This document shows, piece by piece, positions 8,442-17,443 of a DNA stretch of 64,000 bases. How positions within the stretch are numbered: the first letter of the stretch is position 1; each line of letters opens with the position of its first letter. The DNA lies in contig NZ_AP022568.1 of the NCBI RefSeq assembly GCF_010727605.1, positions 2,976,001 to 3,040,000 of the forward strand, in the 5' to 3' direction. The notes beneath the pieces are model-generated. The model saw only the letters and a list, made by a program, of their open reading frames with translations, was not told where the DNA came from and searched no databases. The stretch is from Mycobacterium simiae (GTDB lineage Bacteria; Actinomycetota; Actinomycetes; Mycobacteriales; Mycobacteriaceae). Both the position numbers and the translations under genes were made by a program.

Positions 8442-9116
8442 TCAGCCGCCGGGCGCCAGGCCGGCGATCGGAGTGGCGTTCAGCTGCGTGAGCAGATCCT
8501 GCGGATCGGCATAGACCGGCGAGGCTCCCGCTGCCGCTAATTCCTCGCGAGAGATGCCGCCGCTCAACACCCCGATGCAGGAGACGCCAGCGGCCCGAGC
8601 GGCGTGGGCATCCCAGACCGCATCGCCGACGAAGATCGCGTGGTCGGCGTCGACTCCGGCGCGGTCCAGGGCGACCTGCACGATGCCGGGCTCCGGCTTG
8701 GCGGTGTCGACGTCCCGCGACGACGTCGTCGCCGCGATCACGTCGTCGCAGTCCAGCACCTTGCGCAGCATCTGAAGTTCGTCGTCGGGTGCCGAGCTGG
8801 CCAGCACCACCTGCAGGCCCAGGTCCGCGACGCGGCGAAGCAACTCCTGGGCGCCCGGCAGCGGTGCCAGCAGCGGCGAGAGCTCGCGATAGTGCCGGCC
8901 GTGTCCCTCGCTCAGCCGGTCTTGAACCTCGTCGGGGGCGTTGTCGGAAAGGGTCCGGACCAGTGTCGAGCCGTCCATGCCGATGCACCGGTGGATGTGC
9001 CAGGCCGCCACCGAAATGTCTTCGGCGGCAAAGGCGCGTTGCCACGCATAGACGTGCAGGTAGTTGGAGTCGACTAGGGTTCCGTCGACGTCGAACAGCA
9101 CAGCGGGAGCATTCAT
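8442..9116 (-). CDS. HAD-superfamily hydrolase (phosphoglycolate-phosphatase-like)
   Basis: This 224-residue protein begins APAVLFDVDGTLVDSNYLH, giving the nucleophile and acid/base aspartates of HAD motif I at residues 9 and 11. A helical cap follows (residues about 16-85). Motif II is QVVLASSAPDDELQ, the motif III lysine is in DVDTAKPEPGIVQVAL, and motif IV is IFVGDAVWDAHAA. Length and cap type match the PGP/beta-phosphoglucomutase group, but the substrate cannot be read from sequence. It is convergent with the preceding membrane gene, 5 bases apart. Confidence 0.85.
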   Translation of the reverse strand: MNAPAVLFDVDGTLVDSNYLHVYAWQRAFAAEDISVAAWHIHRCIGMDGSTLVRTLSDNAPDEVQDRLSEGHGRHYRELSPLLAPLPGAQELLRRVADLGLQVVLASSAPDDELQMLRKVLDCDDVIAATTSSRDVDTAKPEPGIVQVALDRAGVDADHAIFVGDAVWDAHAARAAGVSCIGVLSGGISREELAAAGASPVYADPQDLLTQLNATPIAGLAPGG

Positions 9117-9141
9117 CGCTCCGGCATACCCGTCCCGCGGT

Positions 9142-9167
9142 CGTTTGACCCCTGTAGCCAGCGGGTA
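9142..9167 (+). promoter_or_regulatory. SigF-type promoter upstream of the UsfY paralogue
   Basis: CGTTT at 9142-9146 and GGGTA at 9163-9167 are separated by exactly 16 bases. This fits the mycobacterial SigF consensus (GGTTT, 15-17 bases, GGGTA) with one mismatch. It lies about 95 bases upstream of the UsfY-like start and reads toward it. The match is seen in the sequence; activity is inferred. Confidence 0.6.
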
Positions 9168-9262
9168 AGTGAAATAAGGGTCTGCTAAGCGCGCCCTCGA
9201 TAAGAGTGCCGACTAAACGCGAATAGGTCTGGCCGACAACATATTTCGCGAGGAGTCCGATT

Positions 9263-9562
9263 TTGAGTTACCCAGTTGATCATGAACGTACTACGCGGCG
9301 GCATGCCGGTGAGACGCTGAAGAACCCGGCGAACGCGCCCGGCGTGGCCGCGATCGTGCTCGCCGTCGCGGCCCTGACCTTCGGCCTGTACGAGTTCGCC
9401 GCCCGCCAAGTGAGCGTGGGTGTGGTCGCGGTTGTTCTCGCTGTCGCTTTGGGTGCGTTCGGCTCGGTCTGGCTGGCTCGCGCGCACCGCAAAGTGCGTG
9501 AGGCCGAGCGGCAGCTTTCTGCCTTGGCTTCGGACGAGCCGCCACCACCGCCCACCAGTTAA
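9263..9562 (+). CDS. usfY: UsfY-like small membrane protein
   Basis: The 99-residue product starts PVDHERTTRRHAGETL, closely matching the N-terminus of UsfY (Rv3288c), the product encoded beside usfX-sigF in M. tuberculosis. Two membrane helices follow (about residues 28-45 and 50-70), then a charged helix and a proline-rich end. The start is TTG, supported by AGGAG 7 bases upstream and by conservation from residue 4. It is a paralogue away from the sigF operon. Its SigF-like promoter and nearby rsb genes suggest stress induction. The molecular function of UsfY is unknown. Confidence 0.75.
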   Translation: MSYPVDHERTTRRHAGETLKNPANAPGVAAIVLAVAALTFGLYEFAARQVSVGVVAVVLAVALGAFGSVWLARAHRKVREAERQLSALASDEPPPPPTS

Positions 9563-9571
9563 GGACGGGTT

Positions 9572-9592
9572 CTCCCTCACCTGGTGAGGGGC
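9572..9592 (+). terminator. Hairpin after the UsfY-like gene
   Basis: CCCTCAC and GTGAGGG form a perfect 7-bp stem with a 3-base loop, 10 bases after the usfY-like stop. There is no U-tract, which is common for mycobacterial terminators. It may equally be a structured leader of the next gene. Confidence 0.4.
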
Positions 9593-9740
9593 CGGTGCGG
9601 TCGGCATACGCCTGAATTGTCGCGTCGGCAATTTTGTTGCATTCGATCCGTGTGGAGACCCCGCGAACGGGGTACCGACTGTGCCACGGGGGAGGACATC
9701 GACGTGCGTCGTCCCGCCACTGAGCCAGAGAGGTACGCCC

Positions 9741-10034
9741 ATGAAGACCGCAAGCGATTACGACGCGCGCCGCGTGACCGAGCCCCAAGAGCCGGCCGAG
9801 CTGCGTCAGCTAGATCCCACGTTAGGGCCGTCGGCGGCGGTGGTCGACGAGGACCCCAACGATGTGCAGTTCTTCGAGCTGCCGGACGCCGACCTGTCCG
9901 GTGAAGAATTGGCCGTGACGGTGATCCCCCAGCAAGCCGATGAGTTCACCTGTTCGAGCTGCTTCTTGGTGCAGCACCGGCACCGGATGCAGTTGTCCAG
10001 CGCCGGGCTCCCCGTTTGCACCGACTGCGCCTGA
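9741..10034 (+). CDS. DUF4193 zinc-ribbon-like protein
   Basis: This acidic 97-residue protein contains FELPDADLSGEELAVTVIPQ followed by DEFTCSSCFLVQHRHRMQL and a terminal CTDC. That is the DUF4193 pattern: two CxxC pairs likely to bind zinc, preceded by an acidic arm. Longer upstream in-frame starts exist, but the ATG at 9741 has an AGAGAGG ribosome site and fits the family length. The function is unknown; relatives are widespread in actinobacteria. Confidence 0.85.
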   Translation: MKTASDYDARRVTEPQEPAELRQLDPTLGPSAAVVDEDPNDVQFFELPDADLSGEELAVTVIPQQADEFTCSSCFLVQHRHRMQLSSAGLPVCTDCA

Positions 10035-10056
10035 GCGTCGGGCCTACACTCGAAGA

Positions 10057-10437
10057 ATGCGCGGCATATTGGTGTTCGACGGGCGGTGCGGCGTGTGCAC
10101 GCGGGCGGTCAACGCCTTGGCGCGGTGGGATCGCACGGGCATGCTGCGCATCGAGCCAATGCAGGCGCCGGGCATGGCCGAGCGGCTCGGTGTCACCGAC
10201 GACCGGATGCTGAAATCGGCATGGTGGGTCGATTCTTCGGGTGCGATCTACGACGGTGCGCATGCCATGAACGCCGCACTGGCCGCGGCGTTGGGCACTC
10301 GTATCCCGCTGCAGCTTTACCGGATCCCCGGCGTGAGCGCAGTGCAGGACGCCGTGTACCGCTGGATCTCAACACACCGCTATCGGTTCCCGGGTGCGGT
10401 GCCGCTCTGCGAGGCCCAGCCCGAGCGATGCGCGTAG
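10057..10437 (+). CDS. DCC-family thiol-disulfide oxidoreductase-like protein (DUF393)
   Basis: The 126-residue product begins RGILVFDGRCGVCTRAVNAL, the DxxCxxC signature that names the DCC family, followed by the typical WWVDSSGAIYDGAHAMNAAL segment. The two cysteines are at about residues 12 and 15. Members are thioredoxin-fold proteins of unknown substrate. It is 22 bases downstream of the DUF4193 gene and probably co-transcribed with it. Confidence 0.85.
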   Translation: MRGILVFDGRCGVCTRAVNALARWDRTGMLRIEPMQAPGMAERLGVTDDRMLKSAWWVDSSGAIYDGAHAMNAALAAALGTRIPLQLYRIPGVSAVQDAVYRWISTHRYRFPGAVPLCEAQPERCA

Positions 10438-10487
10438 CCGTTGTCCGACAACCACATTCGCGTTGACCTGCGCCCGGACCGGGTAGC

Positions 10488-11066
10488 TCAATGCTGGGCC
10501 CATTCCCGCCCGCAAACCCGGCACTGTCGGATGGCCGTCGACCAATCGGGCTCACCCTCGGTCGGTTTACGGACCCGATGGGTAGCTTGGTCGCCGCAGC
10601 CGGGGCAGGTGCACTTCGCGCGGTAAGGCTCGACGGGCTGCGCGTGCATGAGGTGCAGATTTTCGGCCCGGGAGTAGGGCACGATGGCCAGCGCCGTGGG
10701 GCAGGGGCCGGCGCGGGGGGTGTCGAACCACAGCAACCCGCAAACCACCATCACCACCGCACCGGAGATGGCCACGATCACCAGAGGGATGTTCCACGGC
10801 CAATTCGGGGGGATCGGGGTGATTGCGAGGAAAAGCATCACCGCCGAGATCAGGAAACTGGCAACGGTGACCGGCTTGACGAACCGGTAGCCGCCGACCT
10901 GAAGCGCTTCCCACACTTCGATTTCCTGCCGGCGCTGAGCAATTTCTAAAAGTGTTGGGTGGTAGGGGAATTCGCCCTCCAAAGCCACTGAATCGAGTGG
11001 TTTGGCGGTAGCCTTTTGCGACCAGCGAATCTTTCGCGGTCCTCGAATCGGTCCGACCGGCGCCAT
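10488..11066 (-). CDS. Membrane protein with C-terminal zinc-ribbon-like motif
   Basis: About 192 residues: a cytosolic N-terminus, two adjacent membrane helices (PVTVASFLISAVMLFLAI and IPLVIVAISGAVVMVVCGLL), then a tail with CTCPGCG and CRVCG, four cysteines in two pairs consistent with zinc binding. I chose ATG 11066 because the upstream extension would run into the RES gene stop at 11078. No family name recognised. It is downstream of the toxin-antitoxin pair on the same strand, 11 bases after it, so it may be co-transcribed. Confidence 0.65.
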   Translation of the reverse strand: MAPVGPIRGPRKIRWSQKATAKPLDSVALEGEFPYHPTLLEIAQRRQEIEVWEALQVGGYRFVKPVTVASFLISAVMLFLAITPIPPNWPWNIPLVIVAISGAVVMVVCGLLWFDTPRAGPCPTALAIVPYSRAENLHLMHAQPVEPYRAKCTCPGCGDQATHRVRKPTEGEPDWSTAIRQCRVCGREWAQH

Positions 11067-11077
11067 GCGAGCAAAGT

Positions 11078-11752
11078 TTAACGTCTGCGGCGCCGTGGCG
11101 GTGCGGCCTCCAAGGCCAGGTGCCACTCGCTCGCCACGGTCGACAGGGGGCTGGGCGCCGGGTCTGTCAGCGGTACGACTTCACCGGCTGGATGTGCCGC
11201 ACCGCGGCCTTCGAACAATGCGAGACACGGGTTGCCATCGAGGCTGGACGGGAACCTCACCGCCGCGACACCGGTATCGAACAGATCGCCCGCGATGGTC
11301 TGGGTGACGACGCGTCGGTCTGTCGTGATCTCATGTAGGTCAAGATGTTTCAGATCATAACTGACCAAGAGTTCCGCGTGCCGACGCTCGATCTGATGCC
11401 GGGTCCGGGCTTTGGTCAAATCGACCACGGGCCCGTCGAGTTCCAGGATCGCCCGCACCAACACGTTTTCCTGTCGCCATTTCGCGGTCACTGGTGCGGT
11501 GGCGAAGTCGGCGGCGGCCGCAGGCCCGTAGCGTTGGACATGGCGTTGCCGGGCGGCGAGGTTGGGCCGGAAGTCGGCGAGGACCTCGCGCAGGCAGGTC
11601 ACCTCCGATTCGGCCAAATACAAGGTCCGGAAACGGTGTTCGATGTCGTCGAACCGATGGCTGAACCCGTACAGATGCCAGGGTGCGAAGTCGAGGGCGC
11701 TGGCGTGGTAGCCGACTCGCCACAGGAAGTTTTCACCGGCGCCGGCGCTCAC
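11078..11752 (-). CDS. RES-domain toxin
   Basis: The 224-residue protein contains the RES fold: an N-terminal FLWRVGYHASALDFAPWHLY, the glutamate segment TLYLAESEVTCLREVLADF, and the C-terminal serine region GVAAVRFPSSLDGNPCLALF. RES toxins, including mycobacterial MbcT, degrade NAD+, so free toxin would drain the cell's NAD. It starts at GTG overlapping the antitoxin stop (GTGA), the standard antitoxin-first order. Length is somewhat above MbcT. Activity is inferred from the family. Confidence 0.85.
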   Translation of the reverse strand: MSAGAGENFLWRVGYHASALDFAPWHLYGFSHRFDDIEHRFRTLYLAESEVTCLREVLADFRPNLAARQRHVQRYGPAAAADFATAPVTAKWRQENVLVRAILELDGPVVDLTKARTRHQIERRHAELLVSYDLKHLDLHEITTDRRVVTQTIAGDLFDTGVAAVRFPSSLDGNPCLALFEGRGAAHPAGEVVPLTDPAPSPLSTVASEWHLALEAAPPRRRRR

Positions 11753-12144
11753 GCCTGAAAGCTAGCAACCTGCCGCGCCGCTTGCACCACCATCGTGAAG
11801 TGCTTCGTGTCGGTCGCGGCACCCAGAACTTCCACGGGGGCTTGGTCGTCCAAGCGGGTGTTCGTTCCGAACAGCCACGCCCGCGCCGTCTTGTCGTCAT
11901 AGGCGTCGACGAGCATCCGCACCACCTTGTATCCCTCGCGAAGGCGGCGTTCGGTCATCCCGTGCGGCTCCGGTCCGCCCGCGCGCGCGTAGCGGCCGAT
12001 CTGCCTGGCGTCGGCCAGCCCGGCGATCGCGGCGGCAACCCGCTGCCCCACCGTGCCTTGCAGGTATGCCGCGATTTCGCCGATCGGGCGCGACGCCGCC
12101 TCGATATCGAGCTGCTGCGCCACAGATACCGTCAGAACGGGCAT
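11749..12144 (-). CDS. Xre/MbcA/ParS-type (DUF2384) antitoxin
   Basis: This 131-residue protein has an N-terminal helical DNA-binding-like region (about residues 15-70) and the C-terminal toxin-binding motif DKTARAWLFGTNTRLDDQAP, the DUF2384 signature. Members neutralise RES toxins and repress their own operon. ATG 12144 is clear. The 205-base gap upstream, before the tRNA, presumably holds its promoter and operator. Confidence 0.85.
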   Translation of the reverse strand: MPVLTVSVAQQLDIEAASRPIGEIAAYLQGTVGQRVAAAIAGLADARQIGRYARAGGPEPHGMTERRLREGYKVVRMLVDAYDDKTARAWLFGTNTRLDDQAPVEVLGAATDTKHFTMVVQAARQVASFQA

Positions 12145-12321
12145 TGAGCGCCTCCACGGCTCGATCTACCGAAACATCTGTGCACAACTGTACCAGGAAA
12201 TCGCCTGGAAAATACACCTAAAACTACACCCGGGGCCGTCAAAAGCCGCCGACGGCACCTCAGCGGGAAACCGATTTGCGCACTCTGTCGGTGCGCCAGG
12301 CTCAGTCATCTGGCGCCCGCG

Positions 12322-12346
12322 AAACTGGTCTGATGGACCAGTTTTT
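12322..12346. terminator. Inverted repeat just downstream of tRNA-Pro
   Basis: AAACTGGTC and GACCAGTTT form a perfect 9-bp inverted repeat with a 5-base loop (TGATG), starting 4-8 bases beyond the tRNA-Pro 3' end. On the minus strand it can terminate the tRNA; on the plus strand it is followed by a T run (12343-12346). A GntR-type operator (TGGTC-N5-GACCA) is an alternative reading. Confidence 0.55.
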
Positions 12347-12349
12347 GAG

Positions 12350-12423
<74 letters not shown>

Positions 12424-12483
12424 CTTGAAGCCTCGACAGCCTATCGCACCGGCCCGCCAACTCGCCAAACCGCTGGCCGGAAG

Positions 12484-13590
12484 CTAGATCCAGTTGCAGT
12501 TGCGTTCGAATTCGGCCAGTGCCCCCGCGGGATCGGTCAGATCGAGCCCCTGCTCGGCGACCCATTCGTCACTGAAGTAGGTGTCGGCGTAGCGGTCGCC
12601 GCTGTCGGCGATCAGCGTGACCACCGAGCCGCTGCGGCCCGCGGCCACCATCTCGGCCAGCAGCCCGAACGCACCCCACAGATTGGTGCCCGTGGACGGC
12701 CCCACCCGTCGCCCGAGCACGGCGCTGACATGGCGTGCCGCGGCGACCGACGCCGAGTCGGGCACCGCGACCATGCGGTCGACCACGTCGGGCAGAAACG
12801 AGGGCTCGACCCGCGGCCGGCCGATGCCCTCGATCCGTGACGACGCCGACAGCACCAGGTCGTAGCGTTGCTCCGCGTAGGCCGGAAAGAACGCGGAGTT
12901 CTCCGGGTCGACGACGCACAGGCGGGTGGCGTGGCGCCGGTAGCGAAGGTAGCGGCCGATCGTGGCACTGGTTCCGCCGGTGCCCGCCCCGACCACGATC
13001 CATTCGGGGATGCAGTGTTGCTCGTCGCGCAGCTGGGCGAATATCGACTCGGCGATGTTGTTGTTGCCGCGCCAGTCGGTCGCGCGTTCGGCGTTGGTGA
13101 ACTGATCCATGTAATGGCCGCCGGTTTCGTCGGCCACACGCTGGGCCTGAGCGTAGACCTCGCTGGAGTTCTGCACGAAATGGCAACGGCCACCTTGTGA
13201 TTCGATCAGTGCGACCTTCGCCGAACTGGTGGCGGCGGGGACCACGGCGATGAACTGAAGGCCCAGCAGCGACGCGAAGTACGCCTCGGAGATCGCGGTC
13301 GAACCCGAGGACGCCTCCACGATCGTGGTGCTCTCGCCGATCCACCCGTTGCACAGGGCGTACAAAAACAGCGAGCGTGCCAGCCGGTGTTTGAGGCTGC
13401 CGGTGATGTGGGTGGACTCGTCTTTGAGGTACAACGCAATGTCGACGTTCGTCGACCACGCCGCGGGCAGCGGATACCGCAACAGGTGCGTGTCGGCGCT
13501 GCGACGGGCATCGGCCTCGATGAGCCGGATCGCGTTGTCCGCCCAGCTTCGCGAGGCGCTGCGGACCGCGATCTCGGTCCGAGCGTTCAA
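12484..13590 (-). CDS. cysM2: PLP-dependent cysteine synthase-family protein (CysM2, Rv3684-like)
   Basis: About 368 residues of a fold-type II PLP enzyme. The PLP lysine is in [16 protein letters not shown], the phosphate loop is [11 protein letters not shown], and [20 protein letters not shown] is the glycine-rich cofactor loop. Family members make cysteine, cystathionine or related amino acids; the exact donor is unknown. I place the start at TTG 13590, which overlaps the stop of the metallophosphoesterase gene (TTGA) and removes the shadow extension inside that gene. The M. tuberculosis protein is slightly shorter, so a later start cannot be excluded. Confidence 0.88.
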   Translation of the reverse strand: MNARTEIAVRSASRSWADNAIRLIEADARRSADTHLLRYPLPAAWSTNVDIALYLKDESTHITGSLKHRLARSLFLYALCNGWIGESTTIVEASSGSTAISEAYFASLLGLQFIAVVPAATSSAKVALIESQGGRCHFVQNSSEVYAQAQRVADETGGHYMDQFTNAERATDWRGNNNIAESIFAQLRDEQHCIPEWIVVGAGTGGTSATIGRYLRYRRHATRLCVVDPENSAFFPAYAEQRYDLVLSASSRIEGIGRPRVEPSFLPDVVDRMVAVPDSASVAAARHVSAVLGRRVGPSTGTNLWGAFGLLAEMVAAGRSGSVVTLIADSGDRYADTYFSDEWVAEQGLDLTDPAGALAEFERNCNWI

Positions 13591-14603
13591 CGCAGCGATG
13601 CCGCGGGCTGGGAGCGGCCCCGGTCGCTGCGCGAATCCCGGCCTCCCATCGGGGCGGCGATCAACGTCAGCAGGGTCGCCTCCGGCCGACAGCAAAACCG
13701 CACTGGGGCGAACGGGGAAGTCCCTAGCCCCGCGGAGACGTGCAGTTGCATGTTCGCGCCCCACCGCGACGGCCCCTTGGCCCGGGTGCGGTCCAGGCCG
13801 CAGTTGGTGACCAGCGCACCGTAGAACGGCAGGCACAGCTGGCCGCCGTGCGTGTGCCCGGCCATCACCAGCTGGTAGCCATCCGCGGCGAATCGATCCA
13901 GTACCCGCGGTTCCGGCGAATGCACCAGTCCCAGGCGAAGATTCACGGCCGGGCTGGCCGGGCCCGCGATCGTCTCGTAGCGGTCGCGGTCGATGTGCGG
14001 GTCGTCCACCCCGGCCGCGGCGATGTGCAGGCCGGCCACCTCGAACTCGCGCCGCGTGTGGGTGAGGTCGAGCCAACCCCGCTCGGTGAAGGCCGCGCGC
14101 AAATCCTGCCAGGGTAGCGGCTCACCCTTCACCCGGTGCGACGGATTGATCACGTAGTTCAGCGGGTTTTTCAGCCGCGGACCGAAGTAGTCGTTGCTGC
14201 CGAAGACGAACACCCCGGGGCGGGACAGCAGATCCCCGAGGGCCTGAATAACGGCGGGAACCGCTTTGGGGTGGGCCAAGTTGTCCCCGGTGTTGACGAC
14301 CAGGTCGGGCTCCCAGCCGGTGAGCTCCCGCAGCCAGGCCTGTTTGCGGCGTTGGTTGGGCAGCATGTGTAGATCGCTGATGTGCAGTACCCGCAGCGGG
14401 GTGGAGCCCGGGGACAGGACGGGCATGGTTATCTCGCGCAGGACGAACGCATTGCGCTCGACCACCGCGGCATAACCGATGCCGGCGACGGCCGAACCGA
14501 GCGTGACGGCGCCGGTGCGAATGAGGGTGGGCAATGCCCCGCGACGATGCGGTCCGCGCAGCGGACCGCCGAAGACGGGGGCCATTGAGCTTGCATCAGC
14601 CAT
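13587..14603 (-). CDS. Calcineurin-like metallophosphoesterase (Rv3683-like)
   Basis: The 338-residue protein has an N-terminal hydrophobic anchor (about residues 28-48) and a metallophosphoesterase domain. Metal ligands are visible in [33 protein letters not shown] and the paired histidine motif [11 protein letters not shown]. YaeI-type enzymes of this group are membrane-associated and can act on lipid-linked substrates. It lies 54 bases downstream of ponA2 on the same strand, so a role at the envelope is plausible. ATG 14585 is a possible shorter start. Confidence 0.88.
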   Translation of the reverse strand: MADASSMAPVFGGPLRGPHRRGALPTLIRTGAVTLGSAVAGIGYAAVVERNAFVLREITMPVLSPGSTPLRVLHISDLHMLPNQRRKQAWLRELTGWEPDLVVNTGDNLAHPKAVPAVIQALGDLLSRPGVFVFGSNDYFGPRLKNPLNYVINPSHRVKGEPLPWQDLRAAFTERGWLDLTHTRREFEVAGLHIAAAGVDDPHIDRDRYETIAGPASPAVNLRLGLVHSPEPRVLDRFAADGYQLVMAGHTHGGQLCLPFYGALVTNCGLDRTRAKGPSRWGANMQLHVSAGLGTSPFAPVRFCCRPEATLLTLIAAPMGGRDSRSDRGRSQPAASLR

Positions 14604-14657
14604 GCGGGCAGTTTACTGCCGGTTGCGGTCCGGAGCGCCTGTCGCGCCGTAGCGCGG

Positions 14658-17084
14658 CTACGGAGGCGGTTGGCCCGGCGGCGGAGGCGGGGCGAGCAAC
14701 GGAATGGTGATCGGTGGCAGGCCCGGGATCTCGACCACCTGCGAACCGACCGGCAGCGGCGCGCCGTCCGGCGGTGGCGGCGGCGCCGGCGGAATGCCGT
14801 TGCTGACCTGGATCGTGATCACCGACCCGGGGATCGTATTGCCCGACGGTGACGTCCCGACCACCTCGCCCAACTTCGCGCTGCTGTTGACGGAGTTGGT
14901 CTGGTCGGCCACCTGGAAGCCCGCATCTTTGAGACGGGTGCGGGCCGCATCCACGTCCATGCCCGCGACGCTGGGCACGCGTGAGCCCGGTGAGCCCTCG
15001 ACGTACCGGGGATCGGTGGGCGGCAGTTTGACGTCACCGAAGTTCAGCGCGATCGGCTTCATCGCAGTGAACCAGGTGCGTGCTGGCTCGTTGCCGCCGT
15101 ATAAGTCGCCCTCACCGCAATGCCGCAACGGCGACGAACACAGATCCGTCGGGTTGGGGGAGTCGTCATAGATATAGTTTGCGGCCGCGTAGTGGCTGGT
15201 GAAGCCGACGAAACCGGACGAGCGGTGCGCCTCGGTGGTACCGGTCTTACCGGACACCGGCAGGTCCCAACCTGCGGCACCGGCCGAGCCGGCCGCCGTG
15301 CCGCCGCCGGTAGCGTCCTTGCTCATCGCGTTGGCCAGCGTGTTCGCCAACCCCTCGGGCACCACCTGGTCACAGGTTTCGGTGGTGACGGCGACCTCAT
15401 TGCCGTTGCGGTCGATCAGCTTGTCGATCGGGTTCGGCGGGCACCACACCCCGCCGGAGGCCAGCGTGGCCGCGACGTTCGACAGCTCCAACGCATTGAC
15501 CTCGATCGGGCCGAGCGTGAACGACCCGATGTTCTGCCGCTTGACGAAGTCGGCGAGGCTTTCGTTGCTGTCCGGGTTGTAATCACGCGCCGTGCCGGGA
15601 TCGGCGTAGGAGCGCAGCCCGAGCTTGATCGCCATGTCGACCGTGCGGGTCACGCCCACCTGCGAGATCAGCTTGGCGAACGCCGTGTTGGGCGAGGTCG
15701 CCAACGCCTCGGTCACATTCATCGAGCCGCGGTAATTACCGGCGTTGACCACACACCAGGTGTCCTTGGGGCAGCCCTTGGCTCCACCGCTACCCAAGCC
15801 CTTGGCCTGGAATCGGGGCGGTACGTCGAGGGTGGCGTTGATGCCCATCCCCATGTCCAGCGCCGCGGCGGTGGTGAAGATCTTGAACACCGACCCCGCA
15901 CCGTCGCCGACGAGCGAGAACGGTTGCGGCCGCATGGTTTGGCCGGCGTCGACGTCCAGACCGTAGGTGCGGTTGCTGGCCATGGCCATCACCTTGTGCG
16001 ACGTCTTGCCCGGCTGGATCACGCTCATCACGCTCGAGATCCCCGGCAACGTCGGGCTGGCGAACTTGTCGATGGCGGCCTTGACCGGGTTTTGCACGTC
16101 CGGATCCAGCGTGGTGCGAATCAGGTAGCCGCCCCGCGCCACCTGTTCCTTACTGATGCCGGCGCGGGAGAGGTATTCCTGGACGTAATCGCAGAAGTAG
16201 GCACGGTCGCCGGCGGCGATGCAGCCGCGCGGCAGCTGGTTGGGCTGCGGCAACACCCCCAGCGGGGTGGCCTTGGCGGCGCGCAACGCGTCAGCCTCCT
16301 GTGGGATGTTCTCGATCATCGTGTCGAGGACGAGGTTCCGCCGCGCCAGCGCGCCCTCGGGATTGGTGTAGGGGTTGAGCGCACTGGTGGATTGCACCAT
16401 GCCCGCCAGCAGCGCCGCCTGCTGCCAGTTCAAATCCAAAGCGTTGATGCCGAAGTAGGTCTGGGCCGCATCCTGGACGCCGAACGAGCCGTTCCCGAAC
16501 GAGACGAGGTTGAGGTAACGGGTCAGGATCTCCGGCTTGGTGAACGTCTTGTCGAGTGTGAGCGCCATCCGGATCTCGCGCAGCTTGCGCGCCGGGGTGG
16601 TCTCGACGGCCGCGCGCTTCTCCGCATCGGTCTTTGCGGTCACCAGGAGTTGGTAGTTCTTTACATACTGCTGCTCGATCGTGGACCCGCCGCGAGTGTC
16701 GACATCGCCGGAGGCATAGCCGGCCAGCCCGGTCAGCGTGCCCTTCCAGTCGACGCCGTTGTGTTCGGCGAACCGCTTGTCCTCGATCGAGACGATGGCG
16801 AGCTTCATCGTGTTGGCGATCTTGTCGGTCGGCACCTCGAAACGACGTTGCTCATACAGCCAGGCGATGGTGTTACCCTTCGCGTCGACCATCGTCGAGA
16901 CGGCGGGTACCTGTCCCTCGAGGAGCTGGGCCGAGCCGTTGGCGACAACCTCGGAGGCCCGGTTGGACATCAGTCCCAGTCCACCAGCCATCGGGAACAT
17001 CAGTGCGGTGGCGACGATACTGGCCAGCAGACAGCACCCGGCCAGCTTGAGAATAGTGAGTGCTGCCGGTGGCCGGTCTGACAT
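14658..17084 (-). CDS. ponA2: Bifunctional penicillin-binding protein PonA2
   Basis: 808 residues, close to M. tuberculosis PonA2. A membrane anchor lies at about residues 10-36. The GT51 transglycosylase has the catalytic EDKRFAEHNGVDWKG and STIEQQYVKNY. The transpeptidase has SVFK (serine about residue 398), SPN in ATSPNTAFAKL, and KTGT (about 613). A single PASTA domain (VPSVAGMDVDAARTRLKDAG) and a proline-rich tail end the protein. It polymerises and cross-links peptidoglycan outside the membrane. It starts ATG and is divergent from whiB4. Confidence 0.97.
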   Translation of the reverse strand: MSDRPPAALTILKLAGCCLLASIVATALMFPMAGGLGLMSNRASEVVANGSAQLLEGQVPAVSTMVDAKGNTIAWLYEQRRFEVPTDKIANTMKLAIVSIEDKRFAEHNGVDWKGTLTGLAGYASGDVDTRGGSTIEQQYVKNYQLLVTAKTDAEKRAAVETTPARKLREIRMALTLDKTFTKPEILTRYLNLVSFGNGSFGVQDAAQTYFGINALDLNWQQAALLAGMVQSTSALNPYTNPEGALARRNLVLDTMIENIPQEADALRAAKATPLGVLPQPNQLPRGCIAAGDRAYFCDYVQEYLSRAGISKEQVARGGYLIRTTLDPDVQNPVKAAIDKFASPTLPGISSVMSVIQPGKTSHKVMAMASNRTYGLDVDAGQTMRPQPFSLVGDGAGSVFKIFTTAAALDMGMGINATLDVPPRFQAKGLGSGGAKGCPKDTWCVVNAGNYRGSMNVTEALATSPNTAFAKLISQVGVTRTVDMAIKLGLRSYADPGTARDYNPDSNESLADFVKRQNIGSFTLGPIEVNALELSNVAATLASGGVWCPPNPIDKLIDRNGNEVAVTTETCDQVVPEGLANTLANAMSKDATGGGTAAGSAGAAGWDLPVSGKTGTTEAHRSSGFVGFTSHYAAANYIYDDSPNPTDLCSSPLRHCGEGDLYGGNEPARTWFTAMKPIALNFGDVKLPPTDPRYVEGSPGSRVPSVAGMDVDAARTRLKDAGFQVADQTNSVNSSAKLGEVVGTSPSGNTIPGSVITIQVSNGIPPAPPPPPDGAPLPVGSQVVEIPGLPPITIPLLAPPPPPGQPPP

Positions 17085-17443
17085 GCGTACAGGGTAACTG
17101 CCAGTTCATACCCCCTGCGCTTCGAATCCGCTGTGCGGACCAACAAGCCTTGAGCAGCGTCTTTGCCGCCGGCAGCAACCTGGCCTTGCAATCGATTCAC
17201 ATATCGGCTACTCAAATCGGGTACCCAAAGACATGGCGCGACTTACGCTGGACGACAAGACGGCACGCCCGTCCCAAAAAAACCGTTATCGGACTGTTGC
17301 GCAATTGGCCCCTGACCACCTAACTTATACAGACGGTGAGATTCAGGTAACACCGAGCAGCACCATGTGGCGTAGATCGCAACGACGGTCTGCCAACCGA
17401 GGAGGGCGGTCGCACACCGCGACCGGGAGGAAGGGAACAGCTC
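17085..17443. other. Divergent intergenic region ponA2 / whiB4
   Basis: This 359-base gap contains no convincing gene; its open frames are short and lack ribosome sites. It must hold both promoters. A TTGGCC at 17305 with TTATAC/TATACA at about 17325-17331 reads toward whiB4 but has a short 14-15-base spacer, so I rate it weak. An AGGAAGGGAA ribosome site precedes the whiB4 GTG. Confidence 0.5.

Noticed and set aside
12322..12346. GntR-type operator (TGGTC-N5-GACCA)
   Set aside because: It lies right after tRNA-Pro, so a tRNA terminator is simpler; there is no regulator gene nearby.
15120..17081. 653-codon open frame antisense to ponA2
   Set aside because: It is a mirror of a strong real gene in high-GC DNA. 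The translation is rich in arginine, histidine and glycine, with no family motif.
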